A DNA stretch of 11,995 nt, from contig CAMLSB010000048.1 of assembly GCA_946482565.1 (NCBI GenBank), positions 1 to 11,995 of the forward strand. The letters are read 5' to 3'. The notes beneath the pieces are model-generated. The model did not search any database and had not been told where the DNA came from. It saw only the letters and a program-made list of their open reading frames with translations. The DNA comes from an uncultured Lysobacteraceae bacterium (GTDB lineage Bacteria; Pseudomonadota; Gammaproteobacteria; Xanthomonadales; Xanthomonadaceae). Each line of letters opens with the position of its first letter. Position 1 is the stretch's first letter. Of the stretch, positions 1 to 7,665 are shown piece by piece. Made by a program: the position numbers and the translations under genes.

Positions 1-752
1 TCGTTGAGCAGGTAGCGCACCGGGAAGTTGTCGGCGCCGTCGACGACCACGTCCACGCCTTCGAGCAGGCGCTCGACGTTGCCGCTGTCGACGCGTTCGG
101 CGATCGCTTCGACGCGCACGCGCGGATTGAGCGCCGCAAGCGTCGCGGCGGCGGACGCGACCTTCGGCATGCCGATGCGGTCCTCGGCGTGGAGCACCTG
201 GCGCTGCAGGTTGCTGCGCTCGACCACGTCGTCGTCGGCGATGCGCAGCGTGCCGACGCCCGCGGCCGCGAGGTACAGCGCGGCGGGCGAACCGAGGCCG
301 CCCGCGCCGAGCAGCAACATCGTCGTCTTCGCCAGCCGCTGCTGCCCTTCGAGTCCGACTTCCGGCAAGCGCAGGTGGCGCGAATAACGGTCGAGGAAAT
401 CGTCGTCGGCATCGGCGCGCGTCATCGGCAGGCCGGCGTCGGCCCAGGCCGTGGTGCCGCCGGCCACCGAGGCGATGTTGCGATAGCCGCGCGCCTGCAA
501 CGCTTGCGCCGCCAGCATCGAACGGCGGCCGCCCTGGCAGATCAGCAGGATCTCGGTGCCGGCGCCGGCTGGCGGCAGGAACGCGCCGGGCTCGGCTTCC
601 AGCGCTTCGCGCGCCGCGCCCAGCGCGCCTTCGGCCATGCCGAGCGCGCGCGCGTGCGCGGCGCGCACGTCGACCAGCAATGCGCCGGCGCGCTGCCGCG
701 CGTGCGCGGTGGCCGCATCGACTTCGGGAACCTGCCGGGCCTGGGGATCCAT
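1..752 (-). CDS. moeB: Molybdopterin-synthase adenylyltransferase MoeB with N-terminal rhodanese domain (C-terminus off window)
   Basis: ThiF/MoeB E1-like enzyme that adenylates the C-terminal glycine of the MoaD sulfur carrier in cytoplasmic molybdopterin synthesis. 250 residues are visible and the reading frame stays open to the window edge. Residues about 20-110 form a rhodanese domain with active-site loop CQGGRRS (Cys72), suited to carrying persulfide sulfur. From about residue 119 the ThiF fold begins: RYSRHLRLPEVG (122-133), nucleotide-binding GAGGLGS (149-155), SNLQRQ (180-185; Asn181 and Arg184 match ATP-contacting residues of E. coli MoeB), GMPKV (Lys197) and DGADNF (238-243). The zinc-binding CxxC pairs would lie off the window. 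The ATG at 750-752 is 7 nt past the moeA stop; I see no strong Shine-Dalgarno, which fits translational coupling. ThiF is a less likely alternative, given the moeA/mobA neighbours. Confidence 0.9.
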   Translation of the reverse strand, partial: MDPQARQVPEVDAATAHARQRAGALLVDVRAAHARALGMAEGALGAAREALEAEPGAFLPPAGAGTEILLICQGGRRSMLAAQALQARGYRNIASVAGGTTAWADAGLPMTRADADDDFLDRYSRHLRLPEVGLEGQQRLAKTTMLLLGAGGLGSPAALYLAAAGVGTLRIADDDVVERSNLQRQVLHAEDRIGMPKVASAAATLAALNPRVRVEAIAERVDSGNVERLLEGVDVVVDGADNFPVRYLLN

Positions 753-759
753 GCCCCGA

Positions 760-2055
760 TTATCCGCGTTCCGCATACGGGAGTACGTCCACCGGCGCGC
801 CCGCCGGATAGTCGTGCGCGCCCTCGGCCAGCATGATGAGCACGTCCGAATCGGCCGCCGCGCGCATGCGGTGCGAACCGTCGGCGGGGTTCGGCTCGAC
901 CTCCAGGCGGCCATCATCGGCCTGGTGCAGGCGCCCGCGCAGGAATTCCAGGCGGTCGTGCGCCTTGCGCCAGGGCGCCGCAAGCCGCGCCCGCCAGCGC
1001 GGCCTCGGCATCGCCCTGCCCTGCAGGCGGTCGAGCAGCGGACGGGCAAGCGCGAGGTAGGTCGCGAGCACCGACACCGGATTGCCGGGCAGGCAAAGGA
1101 ACAGCGCGTCGCCGAGCGTTCCGCCGCCGGCGAACAACACGGGCATCCCGGGCCGCATCCGCACCTTCCAGAAGTGCACGTCGCCCTGCGCCTGCAGCAG
1201 CGCCGGAAGATGGTCCTTCTCGCCCGCCGACACGGCGCCGCAGGTCAGCACGACGTCGAAGGCGTGGCCTGCATGGACGAGCGCGGACTCGATCCGCGCG
1301 GGATCATCCGGCAGCGTGGGCCACGCCACCGGGTCCAGGCCGTCGGCGCGCAACAGGCCCATCAGCTGCTCGCGGTTGGAGTTGTAGAGCTGCCCGGGCG
1401 CGAGCGGCATGCCCGGTTCGACCAGTTCGTCGCCGGTGGTGAACACCGCCACCGTCGGCCTGCGCGCGACCTCGAGTTCCGCCAACCCCTGCGATGCGGC
1501 CAGCGCGAGGCGGGAGGGCGAAAGCGGCACGCCAGCCGCGAGCACCGTATCGCCGACGCGCGTGTCCTCGCCGGCGCGGCGGACATGCTGGCCGGGTGAC
1601 GGCGGCACGAGGATGGCGACGATGTCGCCTCGCCCTGGAGCGACGGCATGCTCCCCGGAGGCGTGCTCGAAGCCGGCCGGCTCGATTCGCGTGTTTTCCT
1701 TCATCACCACCGTGTCGGCGCCCGCGGGCAGCGGCGCGCCGGTCGTGATGCGCACGCACTCGCCCGCGCCTACGGCGAGATCCAGGGCGCGGCCCGCGAA
1801 CTGCTCGCCCACCAGGCGTAGCGTCGTGCCTTCGCCATGCAGGTCGGCGTGGCGCAGCGCGAAGCCGTCCATCGCCGAGTTGTCGAACGGTGGCTGCGCG
1901 ACCCCGGCCACCAGGTCGCGGGCGAGGATCGCGCCGTGCGCGCGATGCAACGCGACCCGCTCCACCGGCATGCGCCTCGCATCCGCGACACGCTCGATGA
2001 TCGCGAGCGCTTCCTCGAAGGCGATGCGGGTCGGGAACGGGAAGTCCTGCGGCAT
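760..2055 (-). CDS. moeA: Molybdopterin molybdenumtransferase MoeA
   Basis: Inserts molybdate into adenylylated molybdopterin to give Moco (cytoplasm). The protein is 431 aa, slightly longer than E. coli MoeA (about 411). Family motifs in order: PPFDNSAMDGFA (55-66), TGAPLPAGADTVV (105-117), FTTGDEL (205-211), LYNSNRE (223-229), TCGAVSAGEKD (271-281), KVRMRPGMP (297-305) and LPGNPVS (322-328); a C-terminal MoeA domain IV contains NPADGSHRM (389-397). The usual glycine-rich motif TSGGVSVGxxD reads TCGAVSAGEKD here, with the terminal Asp281 kept. The frame is open far upstream, but the ATG at 2053-2055 gives the normal MoeA N-terminus and sits 29 nt after the mobA stop; the upstream part is mobA antiparallel-frame shadow. 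No clear Shine-Dalgarno is visible. It ends with TAA 7 nt before moeB. Confidence 0.94.
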   Translation of the reverse strand: MPQDFPFPTRIAFEEALAIIERVADARRMPVERVALHRAHGAILARDLVAGVAQPPFDNSAMDGFALRHADLHGEGTTLRLVGEQFAGRALDLAVGAGECVRITTGAPLPAGADTVVMKENTRIEPAGFEHASGEHAVAPGRGDIVAILVPPSPGQHVRRAGEDTRVGDTVLAAGVPLSPSRLALAASQGLAELEVARRPTVAVFTTGDELVEPGMPLAPGQLYNSNREQLMGLLRADGLDPVAWPTLPDDPARIESALVHAGHAFDVVLTCGAVSAGEKDHLPALLQAQGDVHFWKVRMRPGMPVLFAGGGTLGDALFLCLPGNPVSVLATYLALARPLLDRLQGRAMPRPRWRARLAAPWRKAHDRLEFLRGRLHQADDGRLEVEPNPADGSHRMRAAADSDVLIMLAEGAHDYPAGAPVDVLPYAERG

Positions 2056-2084
2056 GCGTCGGTGTCCGGGATCAGTGGCAGGGA

Positions 2085-2657
2085 TCAGGGCGCGATGCCC
2101 GCGGCGGCGAGGTCGCCGGGCGTGTTGAGGTTGCCGAAGCGCGCGCCGGCGAAGCGCACGCGCGCCATGCCCAGGCGCGACTGCAAGGCATGGACCGCAT
2201 GATCGCCCGAGGCCAGCGCCGGCGCCAACGCCGCGCGCAGGGCCGCGACGCGCCACAGCGCAACCAGCGGCTGCGGGCCGTCGTCGTCCTCGGCCCAGGC
2301 GCCCGTCTCGCCTGCAGCGCGCAAGTTGCGCAGCAGGCGGTCGTCGATCGCGACCAGGTCCACGGGCAAGGTGAGCAGCCACGGCGTGGCGCAAGCCGCC
2401 GCCAGCGCGTCGAGGCCACCCAGCGGCCCGGCGTCGGCGACGCGGTCGCCGACCACCGGCAATCCATGCGCCGCGTAACGCCCGGAACCGGAGTTCGCGC
2501 CGACAAGGACGGCGTCGGTGTGCGGCGCGAAGCGTCGCGCCAGCGCGACGACGAGCGGCGTGCCGTCGCGTTCCAGCCAGGCCTTGTCGCGGCCGCCCAG
2601 GCGGGTGGCGCCGCCGCCGGCGAGGATGCCCAGCGTCGTGCCCGCGACGGCGTTCAC
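2085..2657 (-). CDS. mobA: Molybdenum cofactor guanylyltransferase MobA
   Basis: Transfers GMP from GTP to Mo-molybdopterin, giving the guanine dinucleotide form of the cofactor used by DMSO-reductase-family enzymes (cytoplasm). The protein is 190 aa, about the usual 190-200. Nucleotidyltransferase motifs: [17 protein letters not shown] (12-28; the LAGG..RxGG.DK signature), DAGPLGGL (75-82), LPVD (97-100, metal-binding Asp) and [10 protein letters not shown] (174-183; the family's C-terminal F.N.NTP..L motif). There is no ATG in a suitable place; I chose the GTG at 2655-2657 because it overlaps the der stop as GTGA and places the LAGG motif at residue 12, as in the family. The stop is TGA at 2085. 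The 4-nt overlap implies coupling to der. Confidence 0.92.
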   Translation of the reverse strand: MNAVAGTTLGILAGGGATRLGGRDKAWLERDGTPLVVALARRFAPHTDAVLVGANSGSGRYAAHGLPVVGDRVADAGPLGGLDALAAACATPWLLTLPVDLVAIDDRLLRNLRAAGETGAWAEDDDGPQPLVALWRVAALRAALAPALASGDHAVHALQSRLGMARVRFAGARFGNLNTPGDLAAAGIAP

Positions 2658-4054
2658 TTGCCGCGCTTGGCGTGCCGGATCAGGCGCTTCTTCTTCGCCA
2701 CCTGGCGTCCGGTAAGGACGTTCTTCTTGTCCTTGTACGGGTTGTCGCCTTCCTTGAACACGAAGCGCACCGGCGTGCCCACCAGCTTGAAGCGCTTGCG
2801 GAAATAGTTCTCGAGGTAGCGCCGGTACGATTCCGGCAACGCGGACAGGCGGTTGCCGTGCACGACGAACGTCGGCGGATTCTCGCCGCCCGGATGCGCG
2901 AAGCGCAGCTTCGGCGCATGGCCGCGCACGACCGGCGGCGGATGCGCCTCGATCGCGGTCTCGAGCGTCCTGGTCACCTCGGAGGTGCCGAAGCTGCGCG
3001 TCGCCGAAGCGTGCGCGCGATGCACGGCACGGAACAGTTCGCGCAAGCCGGAACCATGCAGCGCGGAGATCCGCACCGACTCGGCCCATTCCACGAACGA
3101 AAGCTTGCGGGCCAGCAGCGATTCGGTCTGCCGGCGCTGGTAGTCGCTCTGCCCGTCCCACTTGTTGACGGCCACGACCAGCGCGCGCCCCGCGTCGAGC
3201 ACGGCGCCGAGCACGCTCGCATCCTGTTCGGTCACGCCTTCGCCGGCGTCGAGCATGATCACCGCGACCTGGCACTGCTCGATGGCCTGCAGCGTCTTCA
3301 CGATCGAGAACTTCTCGACGACCTCTTCCACCTTCGACTTGCGGCGCAGGCCGGCGGTGTCCACCAGCCGGTACTTGCGGCCGTCGCGCTCGATGTCGGC
3401 GGCGATCGAATCGCGGGTCGTGCCCGGCACGTCGGAGGCGATCATCCGCTCCTCGCCGAGGATGCGGTTGACCAGCGTCGACTTGCCGACGTTCGGGCGG
3501 CCGACGAAGGCGATGCGGATGCGGTCGGGATCGTTGTCCGGGACCTCGGCGTCGCCGCTGTCCGGCAGCGCCGCCTGCACGCGCTGCAGCAGCTCGTCGA
3601 TGCCCTGCCGGTGCGCGGCGGAAATGCCGATGACGTCGCGGAAGCCGTAGCGCGCGAATTCGTTGCGCGCGGCCTGCGCGTCGAGGCCGTCGACCTTGTT
3701 GACGACCAGGAACACCTGCCGCGCCGACCGCCGCAGCCACGCGAGGATCTCGTCGTCGAGCGACGACGCGCCTTCGCGCCCGTCGACGATGAACAGGATC
3801 AGGTCGGCTTCCTCGGCGGCGGCGCGCGACTGGCGCGCGGTGGCGCCGGCCAGCCCCTCCTCGATCCCGGCGATGCCGCCGGTGTCCACGACCACGAACG
3901 GCCGCGCCTCGTCGAGGCGGCAGACGCCGTAGTTGCGATCGCGGGTGACGCCCGGCGCATCGTGCACCAGGGCATCGCGGGTGCGCGTCAGCGCATTGAA
4001 CAGCGTCGACTTGCCGACGTTCGGGCGGCCGACAAGGGCGACGAGGGGGAGCAT
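2654..4054 (-). CDS. der: Ribosome assembly GTPase Der (EngA)
   Basis: Essential double-GTPase needed for maturation and stability of the 50S ribosomal subunit. The protein is 466 aa. GTPase domain 1: GRPNVGKS (9-16), G2 region with TRDRNYG (37-43), DTGG (57-60), NKVD (119-122) and ISA (144-146). GTPase domain 2: GRPNVGKS (185-192), TTRD (212-215), [11 protein letters not shown] (232-242), NKWD (297-300) and ISALHG (329-334). A KH-like RNA-binding domain follows from about 355 to 440 and the protein ends in a very basic tail ([13 protein letters not shown]). All nucleotide-binding motifs are intact. The ATG at 4052-4054 begins 7 nt after the bamB stop. bamB-der adjacency is widely conserved in gammaproteobacteria. 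Confidence 0.98.
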   Translation of the reverse strand: MLPLVALVGRPNVGKSTLFNALTRTRDALVHDAPGVTRDRNYGVCRLDEARPFVVVDTGGIAGIEEGLAGATARQSRAAAEEADLILFIVDGREGASSLDDEILAWLRRSARQVFLVVNKVDGLDAQAARNEFARYGFRDVIGISAAHRQGIDELLQRVQAALPDSGDAEVPDNDPDRIRIAFVGRPNVGKSTLVNRILGEERMIASDVPGTTRDSIAADIERDGRKYRLVDTAGLRRKSKVEEVVEKFSIVKTLQAIEQCQVAVIMLDAGEGVTEQDASVLGAVLDAGRALVVAVNKWDGQSDYQRRQTESLLARKLSFVEWAESVRISALHGSGLRELFRAVHRAHASATRSFGTSEVTRTLETAIEAHPPPVVRGHAPKLRFAHPGGENPPTFVVHGNRLSALPESYRRYLENYFRKRFKLVGTPVRFVFKEGDNPYKDKKNVLTGRQVAKKKRLIRHAKRGK

Positions 4055-4061
4055 GTCGAGG

Positions 4062-5291
4062 TCAGGGCGAAATGCGCCAGGCGCTCAGTTCGCCGCCCGT
4101 GCCTTCGACGACCAGCAGGCCGTCGGCGACCACGGGACGGCCGCGGATCGGATCGCTGCCGGCGCGCGCGCGCGCGGCGAACGCGCCGTCCTGCAGGCGC
4201 ATCCAGTGCAGGTAGCCTTCGATGTCGCCCACGACCGCGTAGTTGCCCTGCACCGCCACCGCGCTCAGGTTGCGGCGCGCGAGCGCGGGCTGCTGCCAGA
4301 GCGCGCTGCCGTCGGCCTTGGCGAGCGCCCAGACCGTGCCGTGCGGATCGCTGACCAGCACGCTGTCGGGCGCTACCGCCACGGCGCCCTGGCCGCCGGC
4401 ATCGTGCGACCACATCGGGCGGCCGCTGGGGCCATCGATCGCGAGCGTCTGGCCCTTGAAGCTGGTGACGTAGAGCGTGGTGTCGTCGAGCACCGGCGTG
4501 CCGTCGACGTCCGACATGCGGTCGAGCTCGCTGCGGCCTTCGCCCGGCGAGACCACCTGTTCCCACAACAGCCGGCCGGTCGCGAGCGCGATGGCGGAAA
4601 GCGTGCCGTCGTCGTTGCCGATGAACACGGCGCCCGGAACGAGCAGCGGCGAACTGTTGCCGCGCACGGTCAGCGCCGGCGTCTCCTTCGTCCAGAACCA
4701 GCGGCGGTCACCGTTCGAGGCGTCGAACGCAGTGACGCGGCCGTCGATCGAACGCACCAGCACCGTGCCCTGCCCGATCGCGGGCGCGGCAAGCACTTCG
4801 GTGCCGACCTTGGCCTTCCACTTCATCTCGCCGGTGGCGGCGTCGAGCGCGAGCACGTCGCCTTCCAGCCCGCCGACCACGAGCAGGCCGTCGCCCACGC
4901 CGGGGCTGCTGGAAATGCCGAGGCGCTGCGCTTCCGAGTCCTTGTCCTTCTTTTCCTTCTTGTCTTCATGGAACCAGACCTTCTTGCCGGTCTGCAGGTC
5001 CCACGCGCCGACGCCTTCGCTGCCGGCGGCATAGACGCGGCCGTCGGCGACGGTCGGACCCTGGCGCGCGCCGAGATGGCCTTCGCCATCGCCCACGGAC
5101 GTCGACCACACGCGCTCGGCCTTGGCGGTCGGCGTGAACTCGGTCAGCTCCGCCGGCTTGAGCGCCAGCGCCTTCTTGGTGGTGAACAGGTGCTTCACCG
5201 AGCTGCAGCCGGCCAGCGCGACCACGCCGGCGAGCAGCAGGACGAACCCGGCGCGCGCGCGCGCGTTGCGAACCTCGTGCGTGCGGGCCAT
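4062..5291 (-). CDS. bamB: Outer-membrane assembly lipoprotein BamB
   Basis: Beta-propeller lipoprotein of the BAM complex, anchored to the inner leaflet of the outer membrane, where it helps BamA fold outer-membrane proteins. The protein is 409 aa with a lipoprotein signal: basic start, hydrophobic [13 protein letters not shown] (16-28) and lipobox LAGC with Cys29. The rest shows repeated PQQ/WD-like blades, such as [12 protein letters not shown] (95-106), [46 protein letters not shown] and [13 protein letters not shown] charged insert [13 protein letters not shown] lies at 109-121, between the first and second blades. Two 15-nt alternating CG tracts (4162-4176 and 5251-5265) each encode ARARAG. 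The ATG at 5289-5291 overlaps the yfgM stop by one base (TGATG). Confidence 0.96.
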   Translation of the reverse strand: MARTHEVRNARARAGFVLLLAGVVALAGCSSVKHLFTTKKALALKPAELTEFTPTAKAERVWSTSVGDGEGHLGARQGPTVADGRVYAAGSEGVGAWDLQTGKKVWFHEDKKEKKDKDSEAQRLGISSSPGVGDGLLVVGGLEGDVLALDAATGEMKWKAKVGTEVLAAPAIGQGTVLVRSIDGRVTAFDASNGDRRWFWTKETPALTVRGNSSPLLVPGAVFIGNDDGTLSAIALATGRLLWEQVVSPGEGRSELDRMSDVDGTPVLDDTTLYVTSFKGQTLAIDGPSGRPMWSHDAGGQGAVAVAPDSVLVSDPHGTVWALAKADGSALWQQPALARRNLSAVAVQGNYAVVGDIEGYLHWMRLQDGAFAARARAGSDPIRGRPVVADGLLVVEGTGGELSAWRISP

Positions 5292-5926
5292 CAGCCGCGC
5301 GCTCCGTCGTTCGGCGGCGTGCCGCCTGCATCGGTGAGCTTGATCTCGACCAGGTTGCGCAGCGGCGAACCGACCGCAAGGCCGGACAGCGCCTGCCCAT
5401 AAGCGGTGCGTGCTTCAGGCAGCTGGCCCAGCGCGACGTAGGCGTCGCCACGGATCGCGGCGGCCATCGGCGCGTCCTTGTCGCTGGCGAGCATCGCCAT
5501 CGCGTCCTTCGGCTTGCCCGCATCGAGCAGCAGGCGCGCGAGGCGCTGGCGGACCACGCCGGCAAGCTCGGGATCGCTTGCCTTGACCGCGCGCAGCGTG
5601 GCGATCGCGTCGTCGCGCTTGCCGGCCTCGAGCTGCGAGCTCGCCATCGCGAGCGCGCCCAGGGTCGCGTACGCGCCGCTCGGCAAAGCCGCCAGGTGCG
5701 GGCGCGCGACGTCGGGCTTCTTCGCCTGCAGCGCATCGATCGCGGCCTGGTAATCGTCGCCGGCCTGCAACTGCTTGTGCGAACGCTGCTGCGTCCACCA
5801 CTGCCAGCCGAGGATCAGCGCCAGGCCCAGCAGGATTCCGGTCAGGAGGCCGCCGCCGTTCTCGCGCAGCCAGCCGCGGACGCGTTCGCCCTGTTCGTGT
5901 TCGTCGAGAAGATCGTCGATTGCCAT
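5291..5926 (-). CDS. yfgM: YfgM-family membrane-anchored TPR protein (Sec-associated periplasmic chaperone)
   Basis: Inner-membrane protein of the YfgM/UPF0070 family. In E. coli YfgM binds the SecYEG translocon and PpiD and helps hand over secreted proteins. The protein is 211 aa, close to E. coli (206). A short acidic cytoplasmic N-terminus (DDLLDEHEQGERVRGWLREN, 4-23) is typical of the family. A single membrane segment follows (about 24-45, GGGLLTGILLGLALILGWQW), then a TPR-like periplasmic helical domain (about 50-195) with repeats around LPSGAYATLGALAMASSQLE, AGVVRQRLARLLLDAGKPKD and AAIRGDAYVALGQLPEARTA. The ATG at 5924-5926 places the family N-terminus correctly. It stands 45 nt after rodZ with no strong Shine-Dalgarno. 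Directly upstream of bamB, as in E. coli and Pseudomonas. Confidence 0.93.
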   Translation of the reverse strand: MAIDDLLDEHEQGERVRGWLRENGGGLLTGILLGLALILGWQWWTQQRSHKQLQAGDDYQAAIDALQAKKPDVARPHLAALPSGAYATLGALAMASSQLEAGKRDDAIATLRAVKASDPELAGVVRQRLARLLLDAGKPKDAMAMLASDKDAPMAAAIRGDAYVALGQLPEARTAYGQALSGLAVGSPLRNLVEIKLTDAGGTPPNDGARG

Positions 5927-5952
5927 GCAGCCGCCATTGGGGGGTAGGACGG

Positions 5953-5970
5953 GACTCGCGGCCGCGAGTC
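5953..5970. repeat. Perfect 18-bp palindrome in the rodZ-yfgM gap
   Basis: GACTCGCGGCCGCGAGTC reads the same on both strands and starts one base after the rodZ stop. As RNA it could fold into a 7-bp stem with a GGCC loop. No U-tract follows on either strand, so it is not a standard intrinsic terminator. It could be an mRNA-stabilising or processing hairpin, a protein site, or a scar; the sequence does not decide. Confidence 0.5.
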
Positions 5971-5971
5971 G

Positions 5972-6817
5972 TCAGTCGGCGGCAGGCGCGAGGGAACCGT
6001 CAGAGGATACCGTAAAGCGCGCGACGTTCGCGCGGAGATAGGGCGCCAGGTCGGCCTCGCGGCCGCGGCTGCTGACGCGTACCGCGCCCGCATTGCCGAG
6101 CACCACGGCCCCGACCTCGCCCGCCGCGTAGCTGCGGCGGTCGCCGGCATGCATCAGGGCCTGCTCGACGAGCTGGCCGTCCGGAGCGATCACCTGCGCC
6201 CAGCTGTCGCCCTCGAACTGCAGCGCCAGGGCGGGTCCCTCGCGGGGCGGCAACGCGGCGATCGAGGCGACCAGCGGATGCGGGCCGTCGCCGGCCGTGC
6301 CCGACGCGGCCTGGCGGACCGGCAGGCGGCGGGTCGCGGCGTGGACCGGATGCGACGACGCAGGCGCGTCGAGCGGCGCGGCATCGCCGGCGGCGAGATC
6401 CATTTGCGGCCGCGTCGCGAGCCACACCGGGATCGCGATCGCGACGGTCATGACGATGTACACCGCACGACGCGCGGCATGCTCGGCGAAGCGCTGCAGC
6501 GGTGAGGTGTAGGTGCGCGGCACCAGGACGGGCGGCTCGACGACGGAGACGCCGGCGGCGGCTTCGACCGGCGTCGCGTCGATGCCGAGCAGGCGCGCGT
6601 AGCTGCGCAGCTGGCCGCGCACGAACACCGGCGCGCCAAGGCGCGACCAGTCTTCGGCTTCCAGGGACTGCACGACCCGCAGCGGCATCTTCAGGCGCGA
6701 GGAGACCTCGGCCAGGGTCAGGCCCGCTGCCTCGCGCGCATCGCGCAGGCGACGGCCGACCCCCTCATGGGGATGCCCGGCGTGCAGGGCGCCGGATTCG
6801 TGGGTGTTCTCGATCAT
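5972..6817 (-). CDS. rodZ: Cytoskeletal morphogenesis protein RodZ
   Basis: Bitopic inner-membrane protein that links MreB filaments to the cell-wall elongation machinery and so controls rod shape. The protein is 281 aa; E. coli RodZ is 337, the difference being mostly a shorter linker. An N-terminal Xre-like helix-turn-helix domain spans about 18-88 (GRRLRDAREAAGLTLAEVSS, LKMPLRVVQSLEAEDW, PVFVRGQLRSYARLLGI), which in RodZ binds MreB rather than DNA. The membrane segment is about 117-134 (RAVYIVMTVAIAIPVWLA). A low-complexity Ala/Pro linker precedes a periplasmic beta domain (DUF4115 type, about 196-273, with FEGDSWAQVIAPDG and ADLAPYLRANVARFTV). The ATG overlaps the pilF stop as ATGA. It is not a DNA-binding regulator despite the HTH. 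Confidence 0.93.
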   Translation of the reverse strand: MIENTHESGALHAGHPHEGVGRRLRDAREAAGLTLAEVSSRLKMPLRVVQSLEAEDWSRLGAPVFVRGQLRSYARLLGIDATPVEAAAGVSVVEPPVLVPRTYTSPLQRFAEHAARRAVYIVMTVAIAIPVWLATRPQMDLAAGDAAPLDAPASSHPVHAATRRLPVRQAASGTAGDGPHPLVASIAALPPREGPALALQFEGDSWAQVIAPDGQLVEQALMHAGDRRSYAAGEVGAVVLGNAGAVRVSSRGREADLAPYLRANVARFTVSSDGSLAPAAD

Positions 6818-7665
6818 GGCTGACTCTCACCCCCCCGGGGAGCCTGCTGCGATTGAGGGAATTCGTCCCTCATCCGTTGAACATAGCGGGCGGACGCGGC
6901 TGCGTCGCCGAGTTTCTGCTCGATTTGTGACGCCAGTTGCAGGACTTCGGGCGTTGCCGCCGCGGCCGACAGTCGCCGTTCGGAAAACGCGCGGGCCTGC
7001 AGGTAGTCGCCGGCGCCGTATTCGAGGCGCGCCATCCCGGCGAGCGCGGTGGCTTCGCGCGGGTCCAGCGCGAGCGCATTGCGCAGGTCGCGCTCCGCGC
7101 GGGCCGCCTGCCCGGCCCGCAACCCGCAGGTACCGGCATTGGCGAGCGCCGCGGCCGGTGTCCGGTAGCCGCGGTCGGCCAGGGCCCGGTCGAAGTACGG
7201 CAGCGACTCGGCGGGCTTGCCGGCACCGCACAGCCATGCGCCGTAGTTGTTGAGCGTGGTGCCTTCGTTCGGCGCGAGCTTCGCCGCGGCGGCGTAGTGC
7301 TCGCCGGCCTGCCCGGCCTGTCCCTGGCGTTCGGCGACGATCGCGAGGACGGTGTGCGCGGCCGCCAGCGAGCGATCGCCCTCCAGCGCCTTCTGCGCAA
7401 GCTGCGTCGCCTGGGCGAGGTCGCCGCCGCGCAGCGCTTCGGCCGCGGCGGACGCGCGCTCGCGCGCCAGCAGGCGCCTGGCTTCGCCCTTGTCCTCGCG
7501 CACGTCGTAATCGGGCGCGACCTGCGTGTAGCTGTTGCGGTCGGTGCTCGGCTTGATGAACGTCAGGCGCGAGCAGCCGGCGAGCGTGGCCGCGACGGCG
7601 GCGCACGCGAGGGTCGCGCGCAGCATCGCGCGCATCGCGGCGGCACGCCCGGCCGGAAGCCTCAT
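6814..7665 (-). CDS. pilF: Type IV pilus biogenesis/stability lipoprotein PilF (PilW), TPR
   Basis: Outer-membrane lipoprotein pilotin that localises and assembles the PilQ secretin of type IV pili. The protein is 283 aa from the ATG at 7663-7665, which overlaps the rlmN stop as ATGA. An internal ATG at 7633-7635 would give a more typical signal ([20 protein letters not shown]) and 273 aa; both starts share the lipobox LAGC with Cys31 in the long numbering. Mature TPR repeats cover about 62-265, including [34 protein letters not shown] (138-157), [20 protein letters not shown] and [18 protein letters not shown]. The NNYGA..L...G.. motif is the PilF signature seen in Pseudomonas. The frame is open well upstream, but that part is a shadow of rlmN. 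Confidence 0.91.
   Translation of the reverse strand: MRLPAGRAAAMRAMLRATLACAAVAATLAGCSRLTFIKPSTDRNSYTQVAPDYDVREDKGEARRLLARERASAAAEALRGGDLAQATQLAQKALEGDRSLAAAHTVLAIVAERQGQAGQAGEHYAAAAKLAPNEGTTLNNYGAWLCGAGKPAESLPYFDRALADRGYRTPAAALANAGTCGLRAGQAARAERDLRNALALDPREATALAGMARLEYGAGDYLQARAFSERRLSAAAATPEVLQLASQIEQKLGDAAASARYVQRMRDEFPQSQQAPRGGESQP

Noticed and set aside
2056..2394. Upstream extension of the moeA frame by 113 codons
   Set aside because: It overlaps mobA in another frame and is Arg/Ala-rich without similarity to MoeA; the ATG at 2053-2055 gives the family N-terminus.
2672..4354. Long open frame (560 codons) on the plus strand opposite der and the end of bamB
   Set aside because: The translation is rich in R, A, H and D with no domain, and it lies exactly opposite a clearly conserved essential gene. 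It is an expected product of GC-rich codon bias.
4162..5265. Two 15-nt alternating CG tracts in bamB as possible Z-DNA or regulatory repeats
   Set aside because: Both are explained by ARARAG coding in very GC-rich DNA and keep the frame; there is no further evidence of function.
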